Assembly (NCBI GenBank): GCA_035641235.1
Contig: DASQUP010000205.1
Span: 1-13,730 of the forward strand
DNA from: DASQUP01 sp035641235
Lineage (GTDB): Bacteria > Actinomycetota > CADDZG01 > WHSQ01
DNA: 13,730 nt
Direction of reading: 5' to 3'
A program made the position numbers and the translations under genes. Below the pieces are notes generated by a model. The model did not search any database. It was not told the origin of the DNA and saw only the letters and a program-made list of their open reading frames with translations. Below, in pieces: positions 1 through 5,551 of this stretch; position 1 is the first letter of the stretch; the number at the start of each line of letters is the position of its first letter.

Positions 1-137
1 AGGTTCTGCGGCGCGAAAAACAAGCCTGGCAAGGCCGCAGGGAGGGTGCGTACCAGGAGCGTACGTGCCCGACCGAGAACGCAGCCAGGCGCAGCTTTTT
101 CGCCCGCAGAGCCCTACCGACATTGCTGGTCGAGGCA
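1..137. other. Gene-free left edge
   Basis: No convincing coding sequence is visible here. Reading frames that cross it on the plus strand lie antisense to the TetR gene and resemble no family. There is a 7-bp inverted repeat (CTGCGGC at 6-12, GCCGCAG at 34-40). On the minus strand, a short GCCT/AGGC stem is followed by a T-rich run (around 15-36), which could be a weak terminator for the TetR gene, but the stem is only 4 bp. I make no firm call. Confidence 0.4.
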
Positions 138-749
138 CTAGACCGGCGTGGCCGCGCGTATCTCTTGTTCGAGCCGGTCGAAACAATCGCGGACGAGCGA
201 CCGGAGAGGAATGTCGGGCTCCGCACCACTCCACTGGACCATCGCGACCGTCACGGTTTCGACACACACCGACGCCACCAGGGCATAACGGGCGCGGTTC
301 GAATGAGGGGCCCGTTCGGCCAGTTCGCCGGCGATCACGCGGGCGACGTCCTCCCGGAGCTGGGCGGCCCGTCGTCGCAGTGCACGAGCACCGGCGGTCA
401 CCCGAACCCTCGCTGCGATGTCCTCCTTGCTCTCCTGGAGCCGGTCCGCCCAATCGATGAACGCGTGCCGGACCGATTCGTACGGTGACTCGCTCGCCGG
501 CCTGGAGCGGAGGCTTGCCTTCAGGGCCTCGATGTCGTCCGAGCTGCGGGCGAAGATGACCTCTTCCTTGGAGCTGAAGTAGCGAAAGAACGTGCGCGGG
601 GACATGTCGGCGCCATCGGCGATCTCCCGGATGGTGGTCCGGTCGAAGCCTTTGCCCTGGAAGAGCTCGAGCGCGACCCGCTCCAGCTCGCGCCGGGCCT
701 TGAGTTTCTTCCGCTCGCGCAGCCCGCGGGGTTCAGGGCTATGGTTCAT
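138..749 (-). CDS. TetR/AcrR-family transcriptional regulator
   Basis: This is a 203-residue one-component repressor-type protein that would bind DNA as a dimer and respond to an unknown small ligand. The N-terminal third has the classic TetR helix-turn-helix, roughly residues 15-65. It includes the arginine/lysine-rich lead-in RERKKLKARRE, the TTIREIADGADMSPRTFFRY recognition segment (about 38-57) and the following FSSKEEV. The lead-in and the C-terminal half (about 80-200, with VRVTAGARALRRRAAQLRE) resemble the MftR-like / acyl-CoA-responsive TetR subgroup, but this is a loose impression. The length is normal for the family. The ATG at 747-749 has no strong Shine-Dalgarno upstream. The gene is divergent from the threonine block and lies about 200 bp from it, so it may regulate itself, the small ORF at 954, or something outside the window. 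The family is certain; the ligand and targets are unknown. Confidence 0.93.
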   Translation of the reverse strand: MNHSPEPRGLRERKKLKARRELERVALELFQGKGFDRTTIREIADGADMSPRTFFRYFSSKEEVIFARSSDDIEALKASLRSRPASESPYESVRHAFIDWADRLQESKEDIAARVRVTAGARALRRRAAQLREDVARVIAGELAERAPHSNRARYALVASVCVETVTVAMVQWSGAEPDIPLRSLVRDCFDRLEQEIRAATPV

Positions 750-850
750 AGGCTGACAAACGACATCTAAGTACTCTTTTCAGGCGTTGACACTACGTAT
801 CTGGGAAAAAGACGATTGGTTCCCTTGCTTCAGAGGGTTTAAGCACGTGA

Positions 851-895
851 GGAGGGAGGAACTATCGAATATCACAGACCTGGTTTCTCCCATCC
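851..895 (+). promoter_or_regulatory. Strong imperfect stem-loop
   Basis: Bases 851-862 (GGAGGGAGGAAC) pair with 883-895 (GTTTCTCCCATCC). This gives a stem of about 12 bp with one G-T pair and one bulged A at 892. Two further pairs (863-864 with 881-882) can extend it inward, leaving a loop of about 16 nt. No T-tract follows on either strand, so it is not a standard intrinsic terminator. The 5' arm is itself a purine-rich, Shine-Dalgarno-like run with no ATG, GTG or TTG correctly placed after it. It could be an RNA leader element, if transcribed from further upstream, or a protein-binding site. The pairing is seen directly; the function is unknown. Confidence 0.55.
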
Positions 896-902
896 GCGTT
901 AG

Positions 903-930
903 TTGTTGCTCCAAGCATTCCCAATATATT
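903..930 (+). promoter_or_regulatory. Candidate promoter for the 954 ORF / hom
   Basis: TATATT at 925-930 is a close match to a -10 box. TTGTTG at 903-908 is a partial -35 match, with a 16-nt spacer. Transcription would begin near 937, leaving a leader of about 17 nt before the ATG at 954, consistent with the lack of a Shine-Dalgarno there. It is based on consensus matching only. Confidence 0.35.
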
Positions 931-953
931 CCTCTGACTTCCAATTTCTTGCA

Positions 954-1160
954 ATGACGGACAGCGACCGATTTCTCTTCGAACTGCGAAATGCGCTCAC
1001 GCCCTTCAAGGCGTCCATTTCGCTGCTGGCGCGCGATTGGGACGCCCTCGGGGAGAGTGAGCGGAAGGAACTGGCCCTGCTCGCCCACGAGCAGATGAAG
1101 ATCGTCGACGAGCTACTCACCCGCGAGTCGGGCCGTCGGGAAGGTGGACAACCGACCTAG
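954..1160 (+). CDS. Small orphan histidine-kinase dimerisation (DHp)-like protein
   Basis: This 68-residue protein reads like an isolated HisKA/DHp two-helix hairpin. FELRNALTPFKASISLL (residues 9-25) aligns with the H-box pattern HELRxPLTxIxxxxxLL, a linker DWDALGESERK follows, and ELALLAHEQMKIVDELLTR matches the second helix that normally ends the DHp domain. The phospho-accepting histidine is replaced by Phe9, and no ATPase domain follows, so it cannot be a normal kinase. It might act as a dimerisation partner or decoy for another kinase, or be a small structural protein. I chose the ATG at 954. An in-frame TTG at 903 would add 17 residues of unlike composition. Neither start has a Shine-Dalgarno. 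The stop lies 45 nt before hom, so the two may be co-transcribed. That this is a real gene is likely; the DHp assignment is by pattern only. Confidence 0.6.
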   Translation: MTDSDRFLFELRNALTPFKASISLLARDWDALGESERKELALLAHEQMKIVDELLTRESGRREGGQPT

Positions 1161-1195
1161 ATTCCATCTACTGAGCGACTTGCGGCTCAGCTAGG
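1156..1195 (+). promoter_or_regulatory. Two-part hairpin just before hom
   Basis: CTGAGC (1171-1176) pairs with GCTCAG (1185-1190) around an 8-nt loop. CCTAG (1156-1160) pairs with CTAGG (1191-1195), leaving a one-sided 10-nt bulge. The structure ends 10 nt before the hom start and overlaps the stop codon of the preceding small gene. It may affect hom translation or be a processing site. The pairing is seen directly; the role is inferred. Confidence 0.35.
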
Positions 1196-1205
1196 CTCCC
1201 ACGAC

Positions 1206-2504
1206 ATGAGCATGGAAACGGTGCGTGTGGGTCTTCTCGGCTGCGGAGTCGTCGGCGGCGCCACGGCTCGCATCCTCGCCGAGCACTCAGAGGAAATCGC
1301 TCAGCGCTCTGGGATGGCCATGGAGGTAGCTCGCATTGCCGTCAGGAGCCTTTCCAAGTCACGAGAGGTCGAATTCCCACCGGAGATGTGGACGACGGAT
1401 CCGTGGGAGGTGGTCAACGACCCGTCGATCCACGTTGTGGTCGAAGCCATCGGAGGAATCGAGCCGGCGCGCGATCTGATCCTCGAAGCTCTGAAATCCG
1501 GAAAGCACGTCGTGACCGCAAACAAGGAGCTCCTCTCCACGCTCGGCCGCGAACTCATGGACGCGGCCGAGAGTTCTTCGGTCGACCTTCTGTTCGAGGC
1601 CGCCGTCGCCGGGGGAGTCCCCATCATCAGGCCGATGAAAGAGTCTCTCGCCGGGGATCGAGTCCGACGCGTGATGGGTGTCGTGAACGGGACCACCAAC
1701 TTCATCCTGACGCGTATGTCGGAGACCGGGGGCTCATTCGCCGAAGCTCTCGCGGAGGCGGAGGCGCTCGGCTACGCCGAGATGGATCCGACTGCAGACA
1801 TCGAAGGATTCGACGCCGCGCAAAAGCTATCGATACTTGCGTCCATTGCATTCAATGCTCGAGTCGTCGCTGGGGACGTTCATCGGGAGGGAATCGCCCA
1901 TCTCACTCCGTCGGACATGAAGGCAGCACACGATCTCGGCTACGAGGTGAAACTTCTCGCGGTTGCAGAGATGCTCGACGGCGAGGTGTCCGCACGAGTC
2001 CATCCGTCGATGGTCCCCAGGACGCACCCGCTGGCGTCCGTCCGCGACGTATTCAATGCCGTTTTCGTCGAGGGGGATGAGGTCGGAGAGCTCATGTTCT
2101 TCGGACGGGGAGCCGGTGGGGGACCGACGGGATCGGCGGTCGTCGGCGATCTGGTTGAGATCGCCCGCAACCTCCGCAACGGGACCCGCGGTATCGGCTG
2201 TACCTGTTATCACGATCGAGCCCGCATCCGCCCACAAGACGAGACCCGCGTCCGCTTCTACGTTGTTCTTTCGGTTCTCGACCAACCCGGTGTGCTGTCG
2301 GCGGTCGCAGGGCTGTTTGGAAAACACGGAGTTTCGATAGCCAGCGTCCGGCAAGAGGGTGCGGGAGAAGAGGCCATGCTGGCTTTGATCACTCACGTTG
2401 CGACCGAAGGACAGCACAACGCAACCTTCAACGAACTCGAGTCCCTGGATACCGTGCGAGGCATCATGTCGCGCCTGCGCGTGGAGGGGACCGGCGAGGA
2501 ATGA
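1206..2504 (+). CDS. hom: Homoserine dehydrogenase
   Basis: This cytosolic enzyme reduces aspartate semialdehyde to homoserine with NAD(P)H, the branch point to threonine and methionine. The 432 residues have the usual order: a Rossmann NAD(P)-binding domain with GLLGCGVVGGA (residues 9-19), the TANKELL motif with Lys107, and the catalytic/dimerisation domain containing AAVAGGVPIIRPMKE (132-146), NGTTNFIL (161-168) and DPTADIEGFDAAQKL (194-208), which includes the conserved Asp and Lys207. The C-terminal ACT domain (about 351-425, FYVVLSVLDQPGVLSAVAG) is the expected site of threonine feedback. The length is normal for the ACT-containing bacterial form. The ATG at 1206 lacks a clear Shine-Dalgarno; an ATG two codons later (1212) is equally possible. 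The stop overlaps the thrC start by 4 nt, indicating coupled translation. Confidence 0.97.
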   Translation: MSMETVRVGLLGCGVVGGATARILAEHSEEIAQRSGMAMEVARIAVRSLSKSREVEFPPEMWTTDPWEVVNDPSIHVVVEAIGGIEPARDLILEALKSGKHVVTANKELLSTLGRELMDAAESSSVDLLFEAAVAGGVPIIRPMKESLAGDRVRRVMGVVNGTTNFILTRMSETGGSFAEALAEAEALGYAEMDPTADIEGFDAAQKLSILASIAFNARVVAGDVHREGIAHLTPSDMKAAHDLGYEVKLLAVAEMLDGEVSARVHPSMVPRTHPLASVRDVFNAVFVEGDEVGELMFFGRGAGGGPTGSAVVGDLVEIARNLRNGTRGIGCTCYHDRARIRPQDETRVRFYVVLSVLDQPGVLSAVAGLFGKHGVSIASVRQEGAGEEAMLALITHVATEGQHNATFNELESLDTVRGIMSRLRVEGTGEE

Positions 2505-3574
2505 ACACTGGGCCGCTCACGGTTGCGGGTCGCAGAGGCATCATTCAGCGTTACGCCGATCACCTTCCGGTGTCCGAGGCCACTCCCATTGTCACCCTCG
2601 ACGAGGGCGACACACCGCTCGTCTACTCGAACCGTCTCTCCATGGAAGTCGATGCGGACGTCTGGCTGAAATGGGAGGGTTTGAATCCCACGGGTTCATT
2701 TAAGGACCGGGGAATGACCGTTGCGATCAGCAAGGCGTTGGAGGAGGGCTCCAAGGCCGTCATCTGCGCCTCGACCGGCAACACCAGCGCCTCGGCAGCG
2801 GCCTACGCGGCGCGCGCGGGAATCGTCTGCGCGGTGTTGATTCCGGAAGGCAACGTCGCCTTGGGGAAGCTGGCTCAGGCGCTCGTCCACGGCGCCCGTG
2901 TAGTCGAGATCGAAGGAAACTTCGACGAGGCGCTCGACCGGGCAAAGGAGATGGCGGCCCTCCACCCGGTGACGCTCGTCAACTCGGTAAACCCACACAG
3001 GATCGAGGGTCAGAAGACAGCCGCCTTCGAGATCGTCGAGGCTCTCGGTCGGGCACCCGACCTCCATCTCATGCCGGTCGGGAACGCGGGCAACATCACT
3101 TCCTACTGGCGCGGCTACAACGAGGCTCAGGCCAACGGGTGGTCGAATTCGCTCCCCCAAATGTTCGGATTTCAGGCCGAGGGAGCCAACCCCATCGTGC
3201 GCGGCGAGCCGGTCGCTGCTCCGAAGACGATCGCAACCGCAATCCGCATTGGGAATCCGGCATCGTGGGGCGGCGCAACTAGTGCGGCCACTCAATCGGA
3301 TGGAGCCATTCAAAGTGTGCGCGACAAAGAGATCCTCGAGGCATATCGCAGCCTCGCGCAAGAGGGTGTTTTCGTGGAGCTGGCATCTGCGGCAAGCGTC
3401 GCGGGTCTCCGCAAGCTGAAGTCGGCTGATCTCATCCCGGCGGGAGCAGCAATCGCCTGCGTCCTGACGGGACATGGTCTCAAGGACCCGGACTGGGCCA
3501 TCGCCGGCGCGCCGCGTCCACCCAGGGTCGAGGCGACCACCGATGCCATCCTGAAGGCGCTAAGGCTCGATTAG
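2501..3574 (+). CDS. thrC: Threonine synthase
   Basis: This PLP enzyme converts O-phospho-homoserine to threonine, the last step of the pathway. At 357 residues it is the short form typical of actinobacteria rather than the roughly 430-residue proteobacterial form. DTPLVYSNRL (37-46) opens the fold. NPTGSFKDRGM (62-72) carries the PLP-binding Lys68. STGNTSASAAAYAARAG (91-107) is the phosphate/substrate loop, and PVGNAGNITSYWRGY provides the glycine-rich PLP-phosphate loop. The C-terminal ACVLTGHGLKDP is the conserved closing motif. The ATG overlaps the hom stop (ATGA), and a GAGGA purine run sits immediately upstream, so translation is probably coupled to hom. No anomaly is seen. Confidence 0.97.
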   Translation: MNTGPLTVAGRRGIIQRYADHLPVSEATPIVTLDEGDTPLVYSNRLSMEVDADVWLKWEGLNPTGSFKDRGMTVAISKALEEGSKAVICASTGNTSASAAAYAARAGIVCAVLIPEGNVALGKLAQALVHGARVVEIEGNFDEALDRAKEMAALHPVTLVNSVNPHRIEGQKTAAFEIVEALGRAPDLHLMPVGNAGNITSYWRGYNEAQANGWSNSLPQMFGFQAEGANPIVRGEPVAAPKTIATAIRIGNPASWGGATSAATQSDGAIQSVRDKEILEAYRSLAQEGVFVELASAASVAGLRKLKSADLIPAGAAIACVLTGHGLKDPDWAIAGAPRPPRVEATTDAILKALRLD

Positions 3575-3607
3575 CAACATCCGGCGCGCCGTCAGATGGC
3601 AATCGAC

Positions 3608-3645
3608 CCCACCTGCCAGGGTTAAGTTGCCGTCTCGGCGGTGGG
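3608..3645 (+). promoter_or_regulatory. Stem-loop in the thrC-thrB gap
   Basis: CCCACC (3608-3613) pairs with GGTGGG (3640-3645). Past one bulged T, GCC (3615-3617) pairs with GGC (3637-3639), giving about 9 bp and a 19-nt loop. No T-run follows, so a standard terminator is unlikely. It lies in a 149-nt gap that otherwise holds nothing recognisable except the thrB ribosome-binding site. It may be an mRNA processing or stabilising element, or chance in GC-rich DNA. Confidence 0.3.
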
Positions 3646-3710
3646 CCCAGACCTTTCGTGAATTCCTGGTAGCTCGTGTTTCGGCGTGTCATTCTTCTGA
3701 GGAGCGGACT

Positions 3711-3715
3711 GGAGG
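3711..3715 (+). promoter_or_regulatory. Ribosome-binding site that fixes the thrB start
   Basis: GGAGG ends 8 nt before the ATG at 3724. This supports that start over the in-frame GTG at 3676, which would add 16 residues of non-conserved sequence. Confidence 0.75.
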
Positions 3716-3723
3716 GAAAAACG

Positions 3724-4638
3724 ATGCCTGCCGCGGTGAAGGTTCGAGTTCCTGCGACGGTCGCCAATCTGGGGCCGGGGTTCGACGCGCTCGGAGTGGC
3801 GGTCCGGATGCACCTCGAGATCGACATCGAGCCACGGCGCGAGTCCGTCGACATCCTCATCGAGGGGGAGGGCGCGGAGCACCTTCCCGCCGACGAGACA
3901 AACCTCGTCATCAAGTCCATGAACACGTTCTTTGACTTTGTCGGCCGCCGGCCTCCCGGATATGCGGTGCGCGTCAAAAACCCCATCCCGCTGGGCTCGG
4001 GCCTCGGCTCGTCGGCAGCGGCGGTCGTCGGTGGCCTGTATGCAGCTCGATCCGTGACGGGCCGGACCGTTCCCCAGACCGAGATGGTCCAACTCGCTAC
4101 TAAGCTCGAAGGGCATCCCGACAACGTCATGCCCGCATTGCTGGGCGGCTTGGTCGTTTGTTACCGGTCGCAGGATGGGTCGGAGGTGAGGTCCTTCCGG
4201 TTGGAGCCCAGCGAACGATTGATACCCATCATCGCCGTCCCGGCGGAGGGATTCCCCACCTCGGAGGCGCGCAAGGCGCTGCCCGAAGATGTCTCGTTCG
4301 GCGACGCACAATTCACCGCGTCACGTGCGGCCCTGCTGGTTGCCGCGATGACCTCCGGCTCCGGATCGGACGTGCTTGCGGAGGCAATGAACGATCGTCT
4401 TCACGAGCCGCACCGGCTGAAGCTGATGCCGGAGACCGCCGCAGTCCACGAAGAACTCCGTTCCGCCGGGCTTGCAGTCGCTCTCGCCGGAGCGGGCCCT
4501 TCACTTCTAACGGTCGTTCCCAAGCCGGAGGCCGCGACGCGCGCCGAACAAGTGCGGCGGGTGTGCCGCGAGCGTCACGCCGGATGGCGCGTCTTCGTCA
4601 GCGAATGGGAGCCAAAAGGGGCCCGCGCCTCCGCCTAA
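3724..4638 (+). CDS. thrB: Homoserine kinase
   Basis: This GHMP-family kinase phosphorylates homoserine with ATP to make the ThrC substrate. The 304 residues begin with VKVRVPATVANLGPGFDALG (5-24), the substrate-binding N-terminal motif of ThrB. The ATP loop PLGSGLGSSAAA (89-100) is intact. KLEGHPDNVMPALLGG follows, and ALAGAGPSLLTVV near residues 255-267 is the GHMP C-terminal motif. The length is typical. The start was chosen for its GGAGG at ideal spacing and because family similarity begins immediately after it. It lies 149 nt after thrC, so it probably belongs to the same unit but with its own strong ribosome-binding site. It is convergent with the next gene, with a gap of only 15 nt and no obvious terminator. 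Confidence 0.96.
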   Translation: MPAAVKVRVPATVANLGPGFDALGVAVRMHLEIDIEPRRESVDILIEGEGAEHLPADETNLVIKSMNTFFDFVGRRPPGYAVRVKNPIPLGSGLGSSAAAVVGGLYAARSVTGRTVPQTEMVQLATKLEGHPDNVMPALLGGLVVCYRSQDGSEVRSFRLEPSERLIPIIAVPAEGFPTSEARKALPEDVSFGDAQFTASRAALLVAAMTSGSGSDVLAEAMNDRLHEPHRLKLMPETAAVHEELRSAGLAVALAGAGPSLLTVVPKPEAATRAEQVRRVCRERHAGWRVFVSEWEPKGARASA

Positions 4639-4653
4639 ACGACGAACGATCGG

Positions 4654-5421
4654 TCATGTGCGGCGGCGCGCCGTTTCCTCCTCGCGGAGGTCGACCTCCT
4701 CGGGGGCCGGTTCCGTTCTCGGCGGCATCGTGTGCTCACGAAGCTCTGCCTGGGCCTCGCGGCGTTCTTGCGCGCGTGCCCGGGATTCCGCCCGACTCTC
4801 CTCCGCTCGGCGCGTCTCGGCTTGGTGGTCGCGTTCTTCTGCCGCCAGTTCTGCGCGCCGGGTATCGACAGCGTGGCGTTCGAGTTTGGTGTGCCACCGG
4901 GCTCCGGTCATCCCGCCAAGGATTCCGCCCAGGAACATGGCAATCAGTGACGCCACACCGACCCCAACACCGAATTCAACGAGGTTCCCGTCCTCGATGG
5001 GGAGCTGGCTATCCCCGAACGGGAGGTTGAGGTTAGCGGTTGCACCCAGCGCCGCCACCACTCCGAGCACAACTCCGGCCACGATCAAGGCAAGAACCGG
5101 AACAAGCAAACCGTTTACGGCTCCGGCACCACGTCCCATCCGCCCCGCCGTGTAGCCTCCCCACAGATAGGCCACAAACATCGTTGCTACCAGGGCGATG
5201 CCTGCCCCGAGCGTCGCTTCCTGAGCCTCATCTCCAATTTCCGTCTCGACGCCGGTGGCGGCGAGGATGCCGCCGACCAGGGCGGAGAGCAGGAATATTG
5301 CTCCGAAGGCCACTAAGACTCCAGTCAGGATCGCTACCAGGGATACGCCTCCCCTCACGTCCATAACCTGCACGTCGCGGCGCGGGCCGACCTCCGTTCG
5401 CCTTCGCCTGCGGAATACCAT
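4654..5421 (-). CDS. Four-helix membrane protein with charged tail (YrzE-like)
   Basis: This 255-residue integral membrane protein has unknown function. A basic N-terminus (MVFRRRRR) is followed by four hydrophobic segments at about 27-57, 71-93, 101-127 and 149-172. They are rich in Gly, Ala and Val and include the motif GGYTAGRMGRGAGAVNGLLV around 88-107, which resembles the small YrzE/TIGR04086 group of bacterial membrane proteins. The cytoplasmic tail (about 178-255) is almost entirely Glu, Arg, Ala and Gln (for example RRAEESRAESRARAQERREA) and should form a helix or coiled coil before a Pro/Glu-rich end. The start ATG has a good Shine-Dalgarno (AAGGGGG, about 6 nt upstream). The gene is divergent from the cyclic diphosphoglycerate block and shares its upstream region with a perfect inverted repeat. 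The membrane topology is well supported; the family name is tentative. Confidence 0.8.
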   Translation of the reverse strand: MVFRRRRRTEVGPRRDVQVMDVRGGVSLVAILTGVLVAFGAIFLLSALVGGILAATGVETEIGDEAQEATLGAGIALVATMFVAYLWGGYTAGRMGRGAGAVNGLLVPVLALIVAGVVLGVVAALGATANLNLPFGDSQLPIEDGNLVEFGVGVGVASLIAMFLGGILGGMTGARWHTKLERHAVDTRRAELAAEERDHQAETRRAEESRAESRARAQERREAQAELREHTMPPRTEPAPEEVDLREEETARRRT

Positions 5422-5456
5422 GGCGAACCCCCTTGTTGAAGTGTTTGATCGTCCAA

Positions 5457-5478
5457 GTAGCGCAATACCTTGCGCTAC
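5457..5478. promoter_or_regulatory. Perfect inverted repeat in divergent upstream region
   Basis: The 9-bp arms GTAGCGCAA (5457-5465) and TTGCGCTAC (5470-5478) match perfectly around a 4-bp centre, TACC. The repeat lies between the membrane-protein gene (starts 5421, minus) and the diphosphoglycerate operon (starts near 5552, plus). No T-run flanks either side, which argues against a terminator. The size and position fit an operator for a dimeric regulator that could control both genes. The binding factor is unknown. A stable RNA hairpin in either leader is the alternative. Confidence 0.55.
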
Positions 5479-5540
5479 CCCGTAGAGTTCCCCCCGTTGG
5501 GCCTTCTAACCGCCCGCCCCGCTTACCCCGTGTCTGTCCC

Positions 5541-5547
5541 GGGAGGG
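5541..5547 (+). promoter_or_regulatory. Ribosome-binding site ahead of a non-standard start
   Basis: The purine run GGGAGGG ends 4 nt before the ATC at 5552. There is no ATG, GTG or TTG in frame between the upstream stop (TAA, 5507-5509) and 5621. This placement supports initiation at ATC 5552, though CTG at 5534 is also open. Confidence 0.5.
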
Positions 5548-5551
5548 TCCC

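Larger units (their letters stand above)
750..953. other. Divergent intergenic region, TetR / threonine block
   Basis: This is a 204-bp gene-free stretch that is noticeably less GC-rich than its surroundings. It contains an exact TTGACA hexamer (787-792, plus strand) with no good -10 partner, a long imperfect stem-loop at 851-895, and a candidate promoter at 903-930. Reading frames crossing it on the minus strand have no family resemblance. An ORF reading from TTG at 903 could extend the next gene but has no ribosome-binding site. Confidence 0.5.

Noticed and set aside
787..816. TTGACA as a plus-strand -35 box
   Set aside because: The hexamer is exact, but 16-18 nt downstream there is only GACGAT, a poor -10. 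It is too weak to call a promoter.
864..902. A 12-codon leader peptide starting at ATC 864 after the GGAGGGAGGA run
   Set aside because: It has no threonine, isoleucine or methionine run expected of an attenuator peptide for this pathway and would need an ATC start. The stem-loop explains the purine run better.
2696..3475. A 259-codon minus-strand open frame opposite thrC
   Set aside because: It is antisense to a conserved enzyme and its translation has no domain character.
3676..3723. Upstream GTG start extending thrB by 16 residues
   Set aside because: The ATG at 3724 has GGAGG at 8 nt, and homoserine kinase similarity begins right after it; the extension is unlike the family.
3506..4672. 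Three GGCGCGCC palindromes (3506, 3583, 4665)
   Set aside because: Such 8-bp palindromes are expected by chance in DNA of this GC content and have no consistent position.
5457..5478. The perfect dyad as an intrinsic terminator
   Set aside because: Both flanks lack a T-run, and it lies upstream of two divergent starts, not after a gene.
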